Of a stretch of 64,000 nt of DNA, positions 39,380 to 48,688 are shown piece after piece. Positions within the stretch are counted from its first letter, which is position 1. Each line of letters opens with the position of its first letter. Under the pieces are notes generated by a model, which saw only the letters and a program-made list of their open reading frames with translations, made no database searches and was not told the origin of the DNA. The DNA comes from Torulaspora globosa (taxonomy: Eukaryota; Ascomycota; Saccharomycetes; Saccharomycetales; Saccharomycetaceae). The stretch covers positions 868,001-932,000 of the forward strand of contig NC_050729.1 in NCBI RefSeq assembly GCF_014133895.1. The letters run 5' to 3'. The position numbers and the translations under genes were made by a program.

Positions 39380-40239
39380 GTTAATATTCTGTGCTCGTGG
39401 TAGAGTGTTTGTGTTGTACAGATCTCTAACCGATAAATAACACCTATCACTTCATTTCCCTGGATCACTGGACCCTCTCACCATATATATATATGTAACT
39501 TAGCTATCAAGTCTTAAAGTGGCATAGTCGAGTACCATAATCATGCGACAAAAGAAAAAATATCAACAGTAATCAAACAAGAAACGCAACAAGCATCAAA
39601 GTAATCGTCATACCAGATTTCTGAGTAAAGTGATTAACCAGTTGTCAGTTGTGCTGCCTTGACCATACAACATCACCCACCACCTGGCCCTTCACGCCAA
39701 AATTAATTATCGCTGAGGGCCATGGTTTGATGTCCAGGCCTGTTCTTTTTCCTGTCGCATGACGTCTTGGTACATACCCACTTCTTTTACTTCTTGGCCT
39801 TCTGACCTGGTCGCACCAGCCAGGCCATTTACATTTACCGTCGTCAGACTCGGCTGCCAACGTCTCGAGTTGGCTCTCTGTCCTTTTGTCGTTTCTTGTT
39901 TTGGGACTTCGGAAAAAAACAGGAAGCCCGGATCGCTACCCGGTTTTTCTGCTGTTTTTCCGCTTCGCTTATAATTTTTCCGGGCCCGTGTTTGCTACAT
40001 GCAGCGACAGACATTTGTGACGCTGACGCCGGGATCTGGTGTCTGGGTCTGTTCGAAAGTTCTGTTACCCGGTACACAGTAACCCTGAGAGCAACTCCAG
40101 CCTATTCCTATAGACGGACTTGTGTGGATCAGTATTTATAGATGGTGGTACCTGTATATCCGTTGTATTGGTCTGTTGTAGTGTCTGTTGTTACGAGGCA
40201 ATTGATCCTGCAGAGATAAGACAAGATTGGGGCCTGGTA
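39380..40239. promoter_or_regulatory. Long intergenic region between divergent GPP and the YIL055C-like gene
   Basis: 860 bp with no supportable gene. It contains the (AT)n TATA-like tract at 39483-39494 on the GPP side and a Reb1 core TTACCCG at 40065-40071 on the other side, about 170 bp before the next ATG. Poly-A/T tracts occur near 39546 and 39914. On S. cerevisiae chromosome V, THO1 lies between the equivalents of GPP and VHR; I see no THO1 here. Confidence 0.45.
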
Positions 40240-41472
40240 ATGATGGTTAGCAACGAGAATAGGAGCGCGGTTCTGTTGAGAATCGACAATTTGCCCCCGG
40301 GCAAGTCGTGGAAGCAAGTCAAATATCTCATCGGTGGCATTATTCACCATTCCAGTGTGCTTAAGGTTAAGATGCTGCCCTTGATGTCGTCGATTGTGCC
40401 ACCTTTTGTGCCTTTTCAAAGCTGTGTGGTGTCGCTGAGGTCTAATTTGGATCCCAACTCTTTGAACGAGCTGCTGCTGAGCCTTAATACTTTCCAGTGG
40501 GACTACTATAACCTGTATGCGTACACGTTACCGCAGCCTTTTGAGATGCCGACCTCTCCTCCGATGAGCTCTCGTGAAGACAACGCTTCTAATGGCGAAA
40601 ATAGCCAAAGTAATAGTCCTGGGTTTATGTATCCGCCCGTGAATATGATGGCACCTCCACGACAGCCAAGCGGACCGATGATGGGCGGGATTCCGCAGAT
40701 GCCTGGCCCCCTGATGGGGTTGCCGCCGCACAGACGCAAGTATCTACAGCCTCCAATGAACATGTTCCTTCAGCAGTTGCAAGAGAGGGAGGCGACCAAG
40801 GCCATGATGGGTCTGACGCTGAACTCCGACTCGCATCCACGTTCGAGCAACGATATCTTGGTAAGTAATGGTGGTGTCGGTGGTAATGGCGCGACAAGTT
40901 CGAGGAGGTTGAGGCAGATCTTTAATGAGAAGAGCTTCAGGAAGCAAATGACTGGACGTGGAATGTGGCAGCTGCAGCTGGACAACTTCCCGCCTTTTCT
41001 GAAGCTGGATACCATAGAACCGCTAACGGAAGATGACGACAAAGTCTTGAAAGAGAAGGGGCTGCGGCTGATCGAGACTGATCAACCAGATAAGTTTGGG
41101 AGGCTAAGATGGACAGTGCTGAAGGATTTCATAAAATTAAAGTGTCCGAGATTGCTTAATTTGAATGACCCTTCGTCCGCCCAGGGCGGCGAGAGCAACG
41201 GTGATAATACAAGGGAGTTTTACGTTGGGGTTTACGAGGATAGTGAAGAGCAGGTGCGATTGAAAGTGCCAGGTCAAGATAAAGCAGACGATAAACTGAA
41301 TGTTGTCAAATCAACTGTATATAAGGCAATCGTTGGGTTTAATGATAAAGAATTGTGCGACATGTGCCTGGCGAACTTGCAAGGTCAAGAATATTCGCTT
41401 GGTTTCAAACTAAGGGTGAAATATTTACCACCATACGATGAACATCAAGATGGTGGTACCGGTACGGCGTAA
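40240..41472 (+). CDS. YIL055C: YIL055C-like protein with N-terminal RRM-like segment
   Basis: 410 residues from ATG 40240; a second ATG follows at once, and the longer open frame to 40120 begins with TTG. The first 90 residues (AVLLRIDNLPPGKSWKQVKYLIGG...) resemble an RRM-type fold. The next part is rich in Pro and Met (MMAPPRQPSGPMMGG). A C-terminal region (about 225-405) contains TGRGMWQLQLDNFPPFLKLD and a second alpha-beta pattern FYVGVYEDSEEQVRLKV. Convergence with the VHR gene matches YIL055C/YIL056W. The S. cerevisiae protein (627 residues) has no established function; RNA binding is inference. Confidence 0.75.
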   Translation: MMVSNENRSAVLLRIDNLPPGKSWKQVKYLIGGIIHHSSVLKVKMLPLMSSIVPPFVPFQSCVVSLRSNLDPNSLNELLLSLNTFQWDYYNLYAYTLPQPFEMPTSPPMSSREDNASNGENSQSNSPGFMYPPVNMMAPPRQPSGPMMGGIPQMPGPLMGLPPHRRKYLQPPMNMFLQQLQEREATKAMMGLTLNSDSHPRSSNDILVSNGGVGGNGATSSRRLRQIFNEKSFRKQMTGRGMWQLQLDNFPPFLKLDTIEPLTEDDDKVLKEKGLRLIETDQPDKFGRLRWTVLKDFIKLKCPRLLNLNDPSSAQGGESNGDNTREFYVGVYEDSEEQVRLKVPGQDKADDKLNVVKSTVYKAIVGFNDKELCDMCLANLQGQEYSLGFKLRVKYLPPYDEHQDGGTGTA

Positions 41473-41638
41473 AAGGAATTGGGAACAGCAAATTGGCAGG
41501 AAAAGGCCAAACGTAGTTACAAATAGATAAATAGATTCTAATTAATGATTTAAAATGCTGAAAGGCCAAAAATGCTGGGGGAAAAAAGTGACAGAAAAAA
41601 TAACAAATGCAACGATCTCAAGACCTGTCTTGAGACCT

Positions 41639-43390
41639 TTATAATAATGGCTGGAACACCGGCTGTGGCAGATTACCGTCCTGAAAAAATTTCTTGCTAC
41701 CGGTACCAACCACTGATGGAACGTCAATCGCTTCACCATTCGGGTTTTTATTGATCTTGTTGATGATTTTATCCAGCAAGTTCACACTAGACGACTTCGT
41801 AGTAGGGGGCGGAGTGGGACTTTCTTTCTTGACCTGCAAAGATGCAGTGCTCAGAATGTTCAGTCCATCCAATGGCGACGAGTTCTGATCATCCAAAACT
41901 CTCACTTCCAACACGATGCAGTCATGGGACAAACTGATGAACAGCTTCGCTAATTGGAAATCATCGCTCAACAGAGCGCCATTGTGGAAAAGACCCAGCA
42001 TCTGAGTTCTCGATGCAATGCGGAACAAAGACTGTGAGTTTTCCAAGATTTCATTCACCGTTGGAGGTCCATTGCTTAATACGTGGAAAGTGAAGAGCTG
42101 TTCTCGATCCTTGAATTTCAAGATAACTTGTTTGTTGACGTCCTGGTTAGCAACTTGTGGTTTCATCGAAAGCGACGACAGTACTGCAGTTCTCTCATTT
42201 GTTGGCACGGATGATATGTTTTCAGAATTGTACAGCAATGGATATTGGTTCATCACGAGATGATGAATCACCTCGCTTAACGCATACAGACAGGGATCGA
42301 ACCCGAAATCTTTCACGATACCTCCCATCACCAAAAGCAGCAGTTTCAACTGCACTTCCCTCGCCGGCAGCTGCGAAAGCTTCCTTCTAGTAGCAGCATC
42401 GAAAAGCTTTGTCGACAGCAGCGCCAGCGAATCCTCCGAGTACGTCTTGGAAGTGATATACTCCATTGACGAAGGCATTAGGTTCGAGAAAAAACGCTCG
42501 ATTACAAACGCCACGGACGACTTGATGGACATTTCGCCCAAGATTTCCAGATTCGAGTACATGTCGATGGATCCCTGGGCGATCTTGGAACACGTCCCAG
42601 ACCTCTGGATCTGCAAAAGAAGCTTCTCTCTTAAGAAAAACGGAATAGTGGTGTCTGACGAGGCCTTACTCCCACCTGCCGGCTTATCAGAATGCAGTCC
42701 GAGCGACAGCAGCGTCTGGTCGTTCGAAGACAGCGCAAAGTCCGTCAGGTTCGGACCGTTGGATGGGTCCCGCTGACATTGCTCAGCCAGCGGAACAGCG
42801 TTGCTGACCAGATCCGATATAATGCCCTTGACAATATCGTTGTACCGCTGCTGCGATTGAACCACGGGCACGCAACTGGGCAGCCTGGGCCCCATAGTCG
42901 GCGCCGGCAACGCCTTGGGCTGAATGGTCGCTAGATTGCTCATGGTCACGTGCCCGTTGGGCACCAACTTCGCCAAGCTTGGAGGCGAGTTGGTGCCGCA
43001 CACGCCAAGGTCCTCCTCCGACGCCGAGACCGCCGCTTGGTTCGACGAGCAGGACACCGGAGAGGGCAGACTCGACGGCGACGGAGACCTGCCAGGAAGC
43101 CTCCTCTTGGATCTCTTCCGGTTCCTCCTCACGGACTGAACCGCTGCAGTCACAAGTTTCTCAAACTCCCCGGCTGTATCTATCGGATACCCAAACTCGG
43201 TCCTCAGAATCGTAGCAATCTGTTTGATATTATCATCCTGCTCACTTGCCTTCCGCTCACTGAGTCCAAATTTATCAATCAACTCCAGTCTTCTCCCGGA
43301 GAACTGTTTCCACTTCTTCTCGTCTGAAAAATTTAACTGCTCTCTTATCTTATGTGTAGTGCCCCCAGTGCAACCGCCACCGCCAAGCAT
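41639..43390 (-). CDS. VHR1: Vhr1/Vhr2-type transcription factor
   Basis: 583 residues from ATG 43388-43390; the longer frame starts with TTG. The N-terminal DNA-binding domain of the Vhr family (about residues 11-105) reads THKIREQLNFSDEKKW, RRLELIDKFGLSERKAS and QIATILRTEFGYP, ending in a basic patch RRNRKRSKRRL. The rest is Ser/Pro-rich, with a more ordered part at about 270-400. In S. cerevisiae Vhr1 activates the biotin transporter VHT1 and BIO5 at low biotin. It is the single counterpart of VHR1 and VHR2. A TATA-like (TA)n lies at 43481-43491. Confidence 0.92.
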   Translation of the reverse strand: MLGGGGCTGGTTHKIREQLNFSDEKKWKQFSGRRLELIDKFGLSERKASEQDDNIKQIATILRTEFGYPIDTAGEFEKLVTAAVQSVRRNRKRSKRRLPGRSPSPSSLPSPVSCSSNQAAVSASEEDLGVCGTNSPPSLAKLVPNGHVTMSNLATIQPKALPAPTMGPRLPSCVPVVQSQQRYNDIVKGIISDLVSNAVPLAEQCQRDPSNGPNLTDFALSSNDQTLLSLGLHSDKPAGGSKASSDTTIPFFLREKLLLQIQRSGTCSKIAQGSIDMYSNLEILGEMSIKSSVAFVIERFFSNLMPSSMEYITSKTYSEDSLALLSTKLFDAATRRKLSQLPAREVQLKLLLLVMGGIVKDFGFDPCLYALSEVIHHLVMNQYPLLYNSENISSVPTNERTAVLSSLSMKPQVANQDVNKQVILKFKDREQLFTFHVLSNGPPTVNEILENSQSLFRIASRTQMLGLFHNGALLSDDFQLAKLFISLSHDCIVLEVRVLDDQNSSPLDGLNILSTASLQVKKESPTPPPTTKSSSVNLLDKIINKINKNPNGEAIDVPSVVGTGSKKFFQDGNLPQPVFQPLL

Positions 43391-43921
43391 CTTGACTCGA
43401 AAACGAAAACCGTGTTTATTCTTCGATGCCTGACTCGCGATCTGCCAACTTTTCTTCTCGATCAGCTGTATGCTGTACAATATATATATATGTACGGGAT
43501 GAATGTGTCAATCGGGCTGTGTTCGATCCAATCAAGGGAAGAATAGCCATAAGAAAAAAGTGATCATACGGCATCCGTCTGCGCAACCATTTTTGATGAC
43601 TTTTGGTTACTAAAGATCCAATATCCTATGGAGCCCAAAATGACTAAGTCCTTATGACTCTCCTTGGGTTGCTTTTCCGACACAGAGCGGCCGCAGAGAC
43701 ATCGCTTTTCAACTTCCGCGCGCAACGGCCACTGCAGTTTTCGCACGGCAAGAAGGACAAAAACGGCAAGCTTGGCGGGCGACGTGGGAGGGGCGGCCGT
43801 GGTGGGGCAGCCGTGGAGGCGGCACGCTTCGGAAAAATAAAGTGAATTTTGACACATTTGCGGAATAATAGAGTTAATCCGACCGCTTACATAAGCTATT
43901 TTGGAATATTATATATCGGGA
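43391..43921. other. Intergenic, VHR promoter / ICL1 3' flank
   Basis: 531 bp with a GC-rich purine-pyrimidine patch (43685-43840). Overlapping open frames of 63 codons (plus, Gly/Arg-rich) and 97 codons (minus) cover the patch, but neither has a recognisable domain; both look compositional. Confidence 0.4.
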
Positions 43922-45604
43922 CTAGAGCTTGCTGTTCTGCTGATCTTTGAACTGATCTTCCGTGACACCGACGCCCATTGCCGCGGTGGCGCTTACGCCA
44001 CCTTGGGCTAGTTTCAGTAGACTGTCGATGTACTCGGCTCCGGACCATTTCTGGTGCTTTAGCACATCGACGCCCTCGTCCATCTCCCTCTTTTGCACGT
44101 TTTGGGCGTATGCCTTCATGCCGTGTTTGGAGAATTCACGTGCGAAGTTGTTCACTGCGAGTGCTGTTGTGTGCAGCCCTGCCAGGGTGATGAACTGCCA
44201 GTTGTAGCCGAGCTGGCCGAGTCTCTCGATGAAGGTGGCTTGCTCGTCTACGGACATGGCCTTGGTCCAGTTGAACGAGGGCGAGAGGTTGTAGGCGAGC
44301 ATCTGGTGTGGGTACTCGGAGCGGACGCCTTCGGCGAACTGCTTGGCCTGTGGGTAGTCTGGATAGTTGCTCTCCATCCAGACGAGGTCCGCGTAGGGTG
44401 CGAAGGCGCGGGCTCTCATGATGGCACACTCGGTGCCGCCCTGGTAGCGGTATAGACCCTCTCTGACGCGGGGGACGTCCCAGTTGAAGTAGACTTCGTG
44501 TCCAAGCAGCTGTTTGGCAAGCTTCTGTGCTTCTCTGTGTGGGGTCGCGGTGTAGGGTCCGACTTTGGATCTGAACTCGGCGACGATCTGTTTCTTGTTC
44601 GATAGGTTGGACCTGGCTACTTCGTCTGCGAACGCTTCATGGAACAGTTTGAGACCGGCCTTCTTGCACCATTGGGCTTCGATCTGAGCCAGCTCCGGGC
44701 CGGATGCGCCTGCGAGAATGGCCTTGTCCATGACTTCAGCAAACGGTTGCGCCTCGACCTCTGGGTTCGTGGCACCTACGATAAAGTAGTGGTCTCTGAC
44801 GTCGATGGTAGAGCTGATCAGTGTCGCCGCTTCGGAGTCCGTTCTGGCCACAACGATCAGGTCCGAGTGCATGATGTCGGCGCACATCCTCACGGTAGTC
44901 AGCCTGTTGACGTGCTCCTGTACCGGGATCACGCAGCGGCCCGCCATGTGGCCGCACTTCTTGTTGGTCGAGGTCTGGTCCTCCATGTGGATGCCGGCGG
45001 CACCACGCTCAATGAACATCTTGGTCAGCTTGAACACCGCGGTCAACCCACCGTGTCCGGCGTCTCCGTCCGCGATAATTGGCGTCAGATAGTCGACTGG
45101 TGGCCCCATAGCGTCCAGTTCCTGCTGCGACGCAGCGTTCGCTCTCGCCTCCAGCTGTTTCCTGTCGTGGAACAACTGTGCCTTGAACAGATGCTCTACC
45201 TTGTTAGGCACCGTGTCCATTGGATAGTCTGCCAAATCGGGACCTGGTTCATTGGACGTCGAGGCCGTAGAAGAACACTGCCATCCAGAAACATAAATCG
45301 TGTCCAGATACTTTGCCATCTGCGTGATATGAACGGGATCCAACGCACCAAACGTCTTGGCCACGGTCCCCTCCCTGCTGTGCTGCAACAGCACCTTGTA
45401 TAACTTCTTAGCCATCACAGACGACGGATACTCCACAGGAGGGAAAGTACCTCTTCTTGCGGCAATATCCTCAGCAGTATAGATCCTCTTGGTATTTTTC
45501 CAACGCGGTTCGGACCACCATTTCTTGATCTCGCTTGCAGAAGCACTTAGCTCCTTCTTCAGCGCTTGATAGTCCTGAGTGTTTTGTTCAGTCTCAAAAG
45601 TCAT
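43922..45604 (-). CDS. ICL1: Isocitrate lyase
   Basis: 560 residues (557 in S. cerevisiae). The signature KKCGH starts at residue 215, with catalytic Cys217. [26 protein letters not shown] precedes it, with further family motifs YNLSPSFNW and [12 protein letters not shown]. It splits isocitrate into glyoxylate and succinate in the glyoxylate cycle, needed for growth on C2 compounds. S. cerevisiae Icl1 is cytosolic, with no PTS1; the tail DQQNSKL here is also not a clear peroxisomal signal, although SKL is the last tripeptide and could act as PTS1. Promoter has a carbon-source element. Confidence 0.97.
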   Translation of the reverse strand: MTFETEQNTQDYQALKKELSASASEIKKWWSEPRWKNTKRIYTAEDIAARRGTFPPVEYPSSVMAKKLYKVLLQHSREGTVAKTFGALDPVHITQMAKYLDTIYVSGWQCSSTASTSNEPGPDLADYPMDTVPNKVEHLFKAQLFHDRKQLEARANAASQQELDAMGPPVDYLTPIIADGDAGHGGLTAVFKLTKMFIERGAAGIHMEDQTSTNKKCGHMAGRCVIPVQEHVNRLTTVRMCADIMHSDLIVVARTDSEAATLISSTIDVRDHYFIVGATNPEVEAQPFAEVMDKAILAGASGPELAQIEAQWCKKAGLKLFHEAFADEVARSNLSNKKQIVAEFRSKVGPYTATPHREAQKLAKQLLGHEVYFNWDVPRVREGLYRYQGGTECAIMRARAFAPYADLVWMESNYPDYPQAKQFAEGVRSEYPHQMLAYNLSPSFNWTKAMSVDEQATFIERLGQLGYNWQFITLAGLHTTALAVNNFAREFSKHGMKAYAQNVQKREMDEGVDVLKHQKWSGAEYIDSLLKLAQGGVSATAAMGVGVTEDQFKDQQNSKL

Positions 45605-45694
45605 TTCAGTGAAAGATCAATTCCTGATTGTTTCAATGATACGATCTTCGTGCTCTAGCCCTCAAGTTGGAAATCGTACTGGTTACCCCGGTAC

Positions 45695-45702
45695 TTTATA
45701 TA
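45695..45702 (-). promoter_or_regulatory. TATA box of ICL1
   Basis: TATATAAA on the ICL1 strand, about 91 bp upstream of the ATG, a usual position for a strongly regulated yeast promoter. Confidence 0.5.
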
Positions 45703-45948
45703 CGAATACAGATTACATGATATCCTCGGCGGAAAGCAATTCCTATGATGCTATCACCGTAGGCCCATCTAGTAGCCTAATTCTATATGCTATCGAGTCC
45801 CACTACAGCCCTAGCCTCGGGCTAGTTGGCTCAGAGTTCCTTGCAGAGTCATTCATGATGCGATGAGTTAGTCAACCTTGTAAGCTTTCCGGTGGAGTAA
45901 GTCTACTTTTTCAACCCAGGAAACTCCGGTCGAATGTAGAGGGCGTTT

Positions 45949-45959
45949 CGGACCAATGG
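45949..45959 (-). promoter_or_regulatory. Carbon-source-responsive element (Cat8/Sip4 site) of ICL1
   Basis: On the ICL1 strand the sequence CCATTGGTCCG fits the CSRE consensus CCRTYSRNCCG at every position. It lies about 345 bp upstream of the ICL1 ATG. A second, imperfect copy (CCATTTGGTCCG, one extra base) lies at 45972-45983. CSREs bind Cat8 and Sip4 and activate gluconeogenic genes when glucose is absent. The sites sit just beside tRNA-Ser. Confidence 0.65.
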
Positions 45960-46001
45960 GTTGATACTCCTCGGACCAAATGGAAAAAAAAAATTAAAAT
46001 C

Positions 46002-46083
46002 CGACACCAGCAGGATTTGAACCAGCGCGGGCAGAGCCCAACAGATTTCAAGTCTGTCGCCTTAACCACTCGGCCATAGTGCC
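46002..46083 (-). tRNA. tS(UGA): tRNA-Ser(UGA)
   Basis: 82 nt type II tRNA. Acceptor arms GGCACTA and TGGTGTC pair with two G-T wobbles, discriminator G. Anticodon stem ACAGA/TCTGT with loop CTTGAAA gives anticodon TGA. A long variable arm (TGGGCTCTGCCCGC) is typical of tRNA-Ser, and the B box is GGTTTGAATCC-like. No intron. It has the same neighbour (ICL1) as tS(UGA)E in S. cerevisiae. Confidence 0.96.
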
Positions 46084-46559
46084 GCAGATTTTTCGTATTG
46101 TTGCACCCAAGATGGTATTGCCAGCAGATCAGGTACACATCTATCAACTCTTAGACTAAGTACAGATGAATTCCCACTTGAATCTAACCTAGCTGGTCTC
46201 CAATTTGCGCGTTTCAATTCAATATTGGATTATTGTGTATGTAATCGTTTAGTCAACAGCCTTACTCCCAAACACTTATGCCTATCACAGCTACACTACA
46301 CTGTTGTTAGATCACCACTGACCAGTCTGATGTCAGTTCACTTATCGAACCAATGTTATTGGAGCTTGATTCTTCGTTAATGGATTGTATCATCATCAGG
46401 CGTCATTCTATGGTTCGAATCACTTTGATATCGTCATGTTCCTGACCTCTTATCCTTTGCTAGGCTTGAGCTACATCGGCTCAGCTGATGCTTGTATCAG
46501 ATCTAGATACAGCATCCCGTAGATCCTAACGCAAATCCCGCCTGTAGATCCCCTACCCG
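46084..46559. other. Intergenic between tRNA-Ser and the recombinase relic
   Basis: 476 bp with no gene. A possible solo LTR (TGTTG...AAACA, 46099-46274) starts 16 bp from the tRNA 5' end, the preferred Ty3 target distance, flanked by CGTAT and CTTAT. The target duplication is imperfect and it does not resemble the LTR at 48240-48436, so I give it little weight. Confidence 0.25.
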
Positions 46560-47579
46560 CTATTCATTAGGGTCGCTCGAGTCATGGTCGCCCTTGCAAC
46601 GGTGTAGAGGCGGAGAGGGTCCATCAACAGTCGATTTTGATAGCATTTCTGCTTCCAGGGGTCCAAGCTGTCTCATGGCCTCACTATACCGCAGGATGAA
46701 GCTTAGAACCTCGGGCTTCACGATCGCTTTCCAGCCGTGATACACACTTTCCAGAACCTCGCCCGCTTTAGACCTTTTTTTTACTGCTGGAGGCCTACAA
46801 GTGGGGTTGATGAGCTTGCAAGTGTAGTTCACCTTGTTGCTGGTGTTTTCTACTTTCACAAGCTCATAATAACCAGAGAGAAAAGCGTTCAGATAACTGG
46901 GTATTCTTCTCCTCCGATGCATTCCAACCTTGCGAAGCACCAGATACTCTTGCGTGGCAGTGAAGCTTGTTATGACGGCCTTCTTTTGTGGTTCAGTCGT
47001 TTTCAACAGGCAGTCCAAGGCCATAATGGGATCGTAGTCTCCAGCTATTGGATAGAAATCGATGAATCGAGCTGTTCGAGTCTTTCTCTCAGTCACCAAG
47101 CCTTGGAACAAACCGGCCCAGGTGCTCATGATCTACCACCGTGAGTGTAGATGGATCAGGCCTCGTCAAATCGCTTTGACGGCAGCAATTGAACACAGTC
47201 CCAAGAAACAGAGGGAATTCCGCCCTCGTGGCAGGTGTCCTGGTGTAGGCGGGTATTTTGTCCATGACAGGCTTGAGGATGTCTTCCCGCAGAGAGTCAC
47301 ATTATCCAAAATGTTCTTGAATGACTCATCGATGGTAGTCGCCTCTCGCACCTCTTTAACGGTTTTCGGACCCTCCCAGTCCTCATCGCACCTCTCAAAG
47401 ACGCTTTTCATGCTGGACTTCTTGGCAGAAGTTATTTGGAACTTCACAACCTCGAAGTATTCGTTTACTTCGCCCTCCAGCAACTCGAGAATTCGATCCT
47501 TAATTTGGGAGGCCTTCAATTTCACGTAGTCTCTGAACCCAGTCATTCGGACCTTGTATAGGCTCCAGATATTTGTCAA
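46560..47579 (-). pseudogene. Broken FLP/R-type site-specific recombinase from a 2-micron-like plasmid
   Basis: Three reading-frame pieces join into one relic. The first (47579 to about 47290) resembles the N-terminal domain of FLP-type recombinases. The second, in another frame (about 47290-47100), contains FLGTVFNCCRQSDLTRPDPS, aligning with the Flp catalytic Arg191 region. The third, back in the first frame (about 47110-46560), has VTERKTRTARFIDFYPIAGDYDP, QEYLVLRK, then IPSYLNAFLSGYY and the tail YHGWKAIVKPEVLSFI. Between QEYLVLRK and IPSYLNAF about 65 residues are missing, including the positions of the catalytic His, Arg, His/Trp and Tyr. It cannot be an active recombinase. S. cerevisiae has no such gene on its chromosomes here. 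Confidence 0.85.
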
Positions 47580-47646
47580 TAGGTGCTTTCTTGGGGTCCG
47601 TCCCGATTTCCATGCCGGCTAGACCTCGCATTACGTTCTGAACATC

Positions 47647-48010
47647 TGGTAGCGTTTACGGTTACTAGCTGCCTCTACCTGAACATTGCATCCTGCCATC
47701 ATGCGCTCTAATGTCGAAAGAGAAAGGAACTCAATAACTCGCCGAGGAATTTAGACCCAAGGTCGAAGATACTGAAAAGGACGTCGATAAATTGAAAGGA
47801 TTCATATCCAACATGGAATTTTATATGGGAACATTTGATAGGCATAATGAAGCCGCCCGTGTTGTTTATTTCACGAGACAGATTAGCGGTCAGCCGCAGA
47901 ATGGGCTCGAAATTACATAAGCGAGCAGCACTATCAGGATGTCTCATTCAATGACTTCACGGAAGCCTTTCCAAAACACTTCTACAAGGAACCCAACACA
48001 CAGATTAAAA
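47647..48010 (+). pseudogene. Ty3-like Gag relic, plus orientation, with primer-binding-site remnant
   Basis: TGGTAGCG at 47647-47654 equals the 8-nt Ty3 primer-binding site for initiator tRNA-Met and sits two bases after GAACA, an LTR-like end. An ATG follows at 47701. After a frameshift near 47743 the text FRPKVEDTEKDVDKLKGFIS, EAARVVYFTRQ and, after an in-frame stop and another shift, DVSFNDFTEAFPKHFYKEPN resembles the Ty3 capsid region. It is broken at about 48000 where an inverted fragment begins. No full LTR is recognisable upstream. Confidence 0.7.
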
Positions 48011-48182
48011 AGAACTGCTCGTTAAATTGTTCGATACCCAGTTTTGCTTGAGATAACGGGATGATGTTGTTTAATATCCTACCGATGTCGGGTTCCTTGT
48101 AGAAAGATGGGTGCTGCTCGACCTTGGGTCTAAACTCCCTTGCAGTGATTGATTTTTGCCATCCTTCGACGTTAGAGCTCAT
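48005..48182 (-). pseudogene. Ty3-like Gag relic, minus orientation, internally deleted
   Basis: From ATG 48180-48182 the frame reads SNVEGWQKSITAREFRPKVE, like the plus copy. It then jumps over about 85 codons to HPSFYKEPDIGRILNN and LSQAKLGIEQFNEQF, the Ty3 capsid segment that follows FYKEP. It lies tail to tail with the plus copy. Both copies share the leader TTACGGTTACTAGCTGCCTCT-like sequence ahead of their ATG, showing they derive from one element family. Confidence 0.75.
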
Positions 48183-48239
48183 ATCGATACGATTTTTATT
48201 TTCACACAGAGGCAGCTAGTAACCGTAAGTGCAGCCAGA

Positions 48240-48436
48240 TGGCGATAGGTGCTGGTGCGATGATGTAACAGATACGGCTTTCATGGCCCTGTGATAACAG
48301 TGGTCAAAAATGAATGCCATATCAGCCGAGCCGATTATACAGGACCGTATTACCAGGATAGCTTAGTCGTTCGATAGCCTCGTTCGGGTTCGAGCGTCGT
48401 TAACCCAACTGTAGCGTATCAATTCTAGATACAACA
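48240..48436 (-). mobile_element. Degenerate Ty3-like LTR ahead of the minus Gag relic
   Basis: Read on the minus strand it starts TGTTGTATCTAGAATTGA at 48436, resembling the start of the Ty3 sigma LTR (TGTTGTATCT). It ends near 48240, two bases before TGGCTGC, which takes the place of the primer-binding site. The length is about 197 bp. The 3' end (ATCGCCA) has decayed. No target duplication can be defined because the element is truncated. Confidence 0.5.
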
Positions 48437-48555
48437 TACTTCAGTATGATAATGCAGACTATCACCGGAGTTGGGCTCGACCCGATAATTTTGGCTGGAC
48501 ATTCAATGACGTCGTAAGACATGAAATGATTAAACTACTTTCATTCGTTTCAACA

Positions 48556-48688
48556 AGGGGTCGGGGTAAAGTACCGTGAACGATGCGGACGAGCAATGTG
48601 GGGTGAAGTATCTTGTAAGGGGAAGCTGGAACTCGAAGGGGGTTTCGTATAGTTGGGGTTCTGTTGGTATATAAGGAGGGTTTCCCCT
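48556..48688. promoter_or_regulatory. STRE cluster and TATA box of the RGI promoter
   Basis: AGGGG at 48556-48560 and 48618-48622 and CCCCT at 48684-48688, plus a TATATAA at 48668-48674, about 120 bp upstream of the ATG. A TGACGTCG (CRE-like) lies near 48509. Msn2/4-type control suits a gene induced on respiratory carbon sources and in stress. The region 48437-48555 shows nothing else. Confidence 0.5.

Noticed and set aside
39380..40239. Expected THO1 gene between GPP and VHR
   Set aside because: No SAP-domain frame is visible; the gene is absent here or located elsewhere, which a whole-genome search would show.
43564..43857. 97-codon minus-strand and 63-codon plus-strand frames upstream of VHR
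   Set aside because: Both cover the same GC-rich patch and look compositional; no recognisable domain.
44639..45403. 254-codon plus-strand frame across ICL1
   Set aside because: Antisense shadow of the well-conserved ICL1 gene.
46099..46274. Possible solo LTR (TGTTG...AAACA) 16 bp from tRNA-Ser
   Set aside because: The flanking repeats CGTAT and CTTAT do not match fully, the terminal inverted repeat is short, and it shows no similarity to the LTR at 48240-48436. A genome search for copies would decide.
48386..48395. B-box-like GGTTCGAGC inside the LTR-like region, suggesting a tRNA relic
   Set aside because: There are no pairing acceptor or anticodon arms around it.
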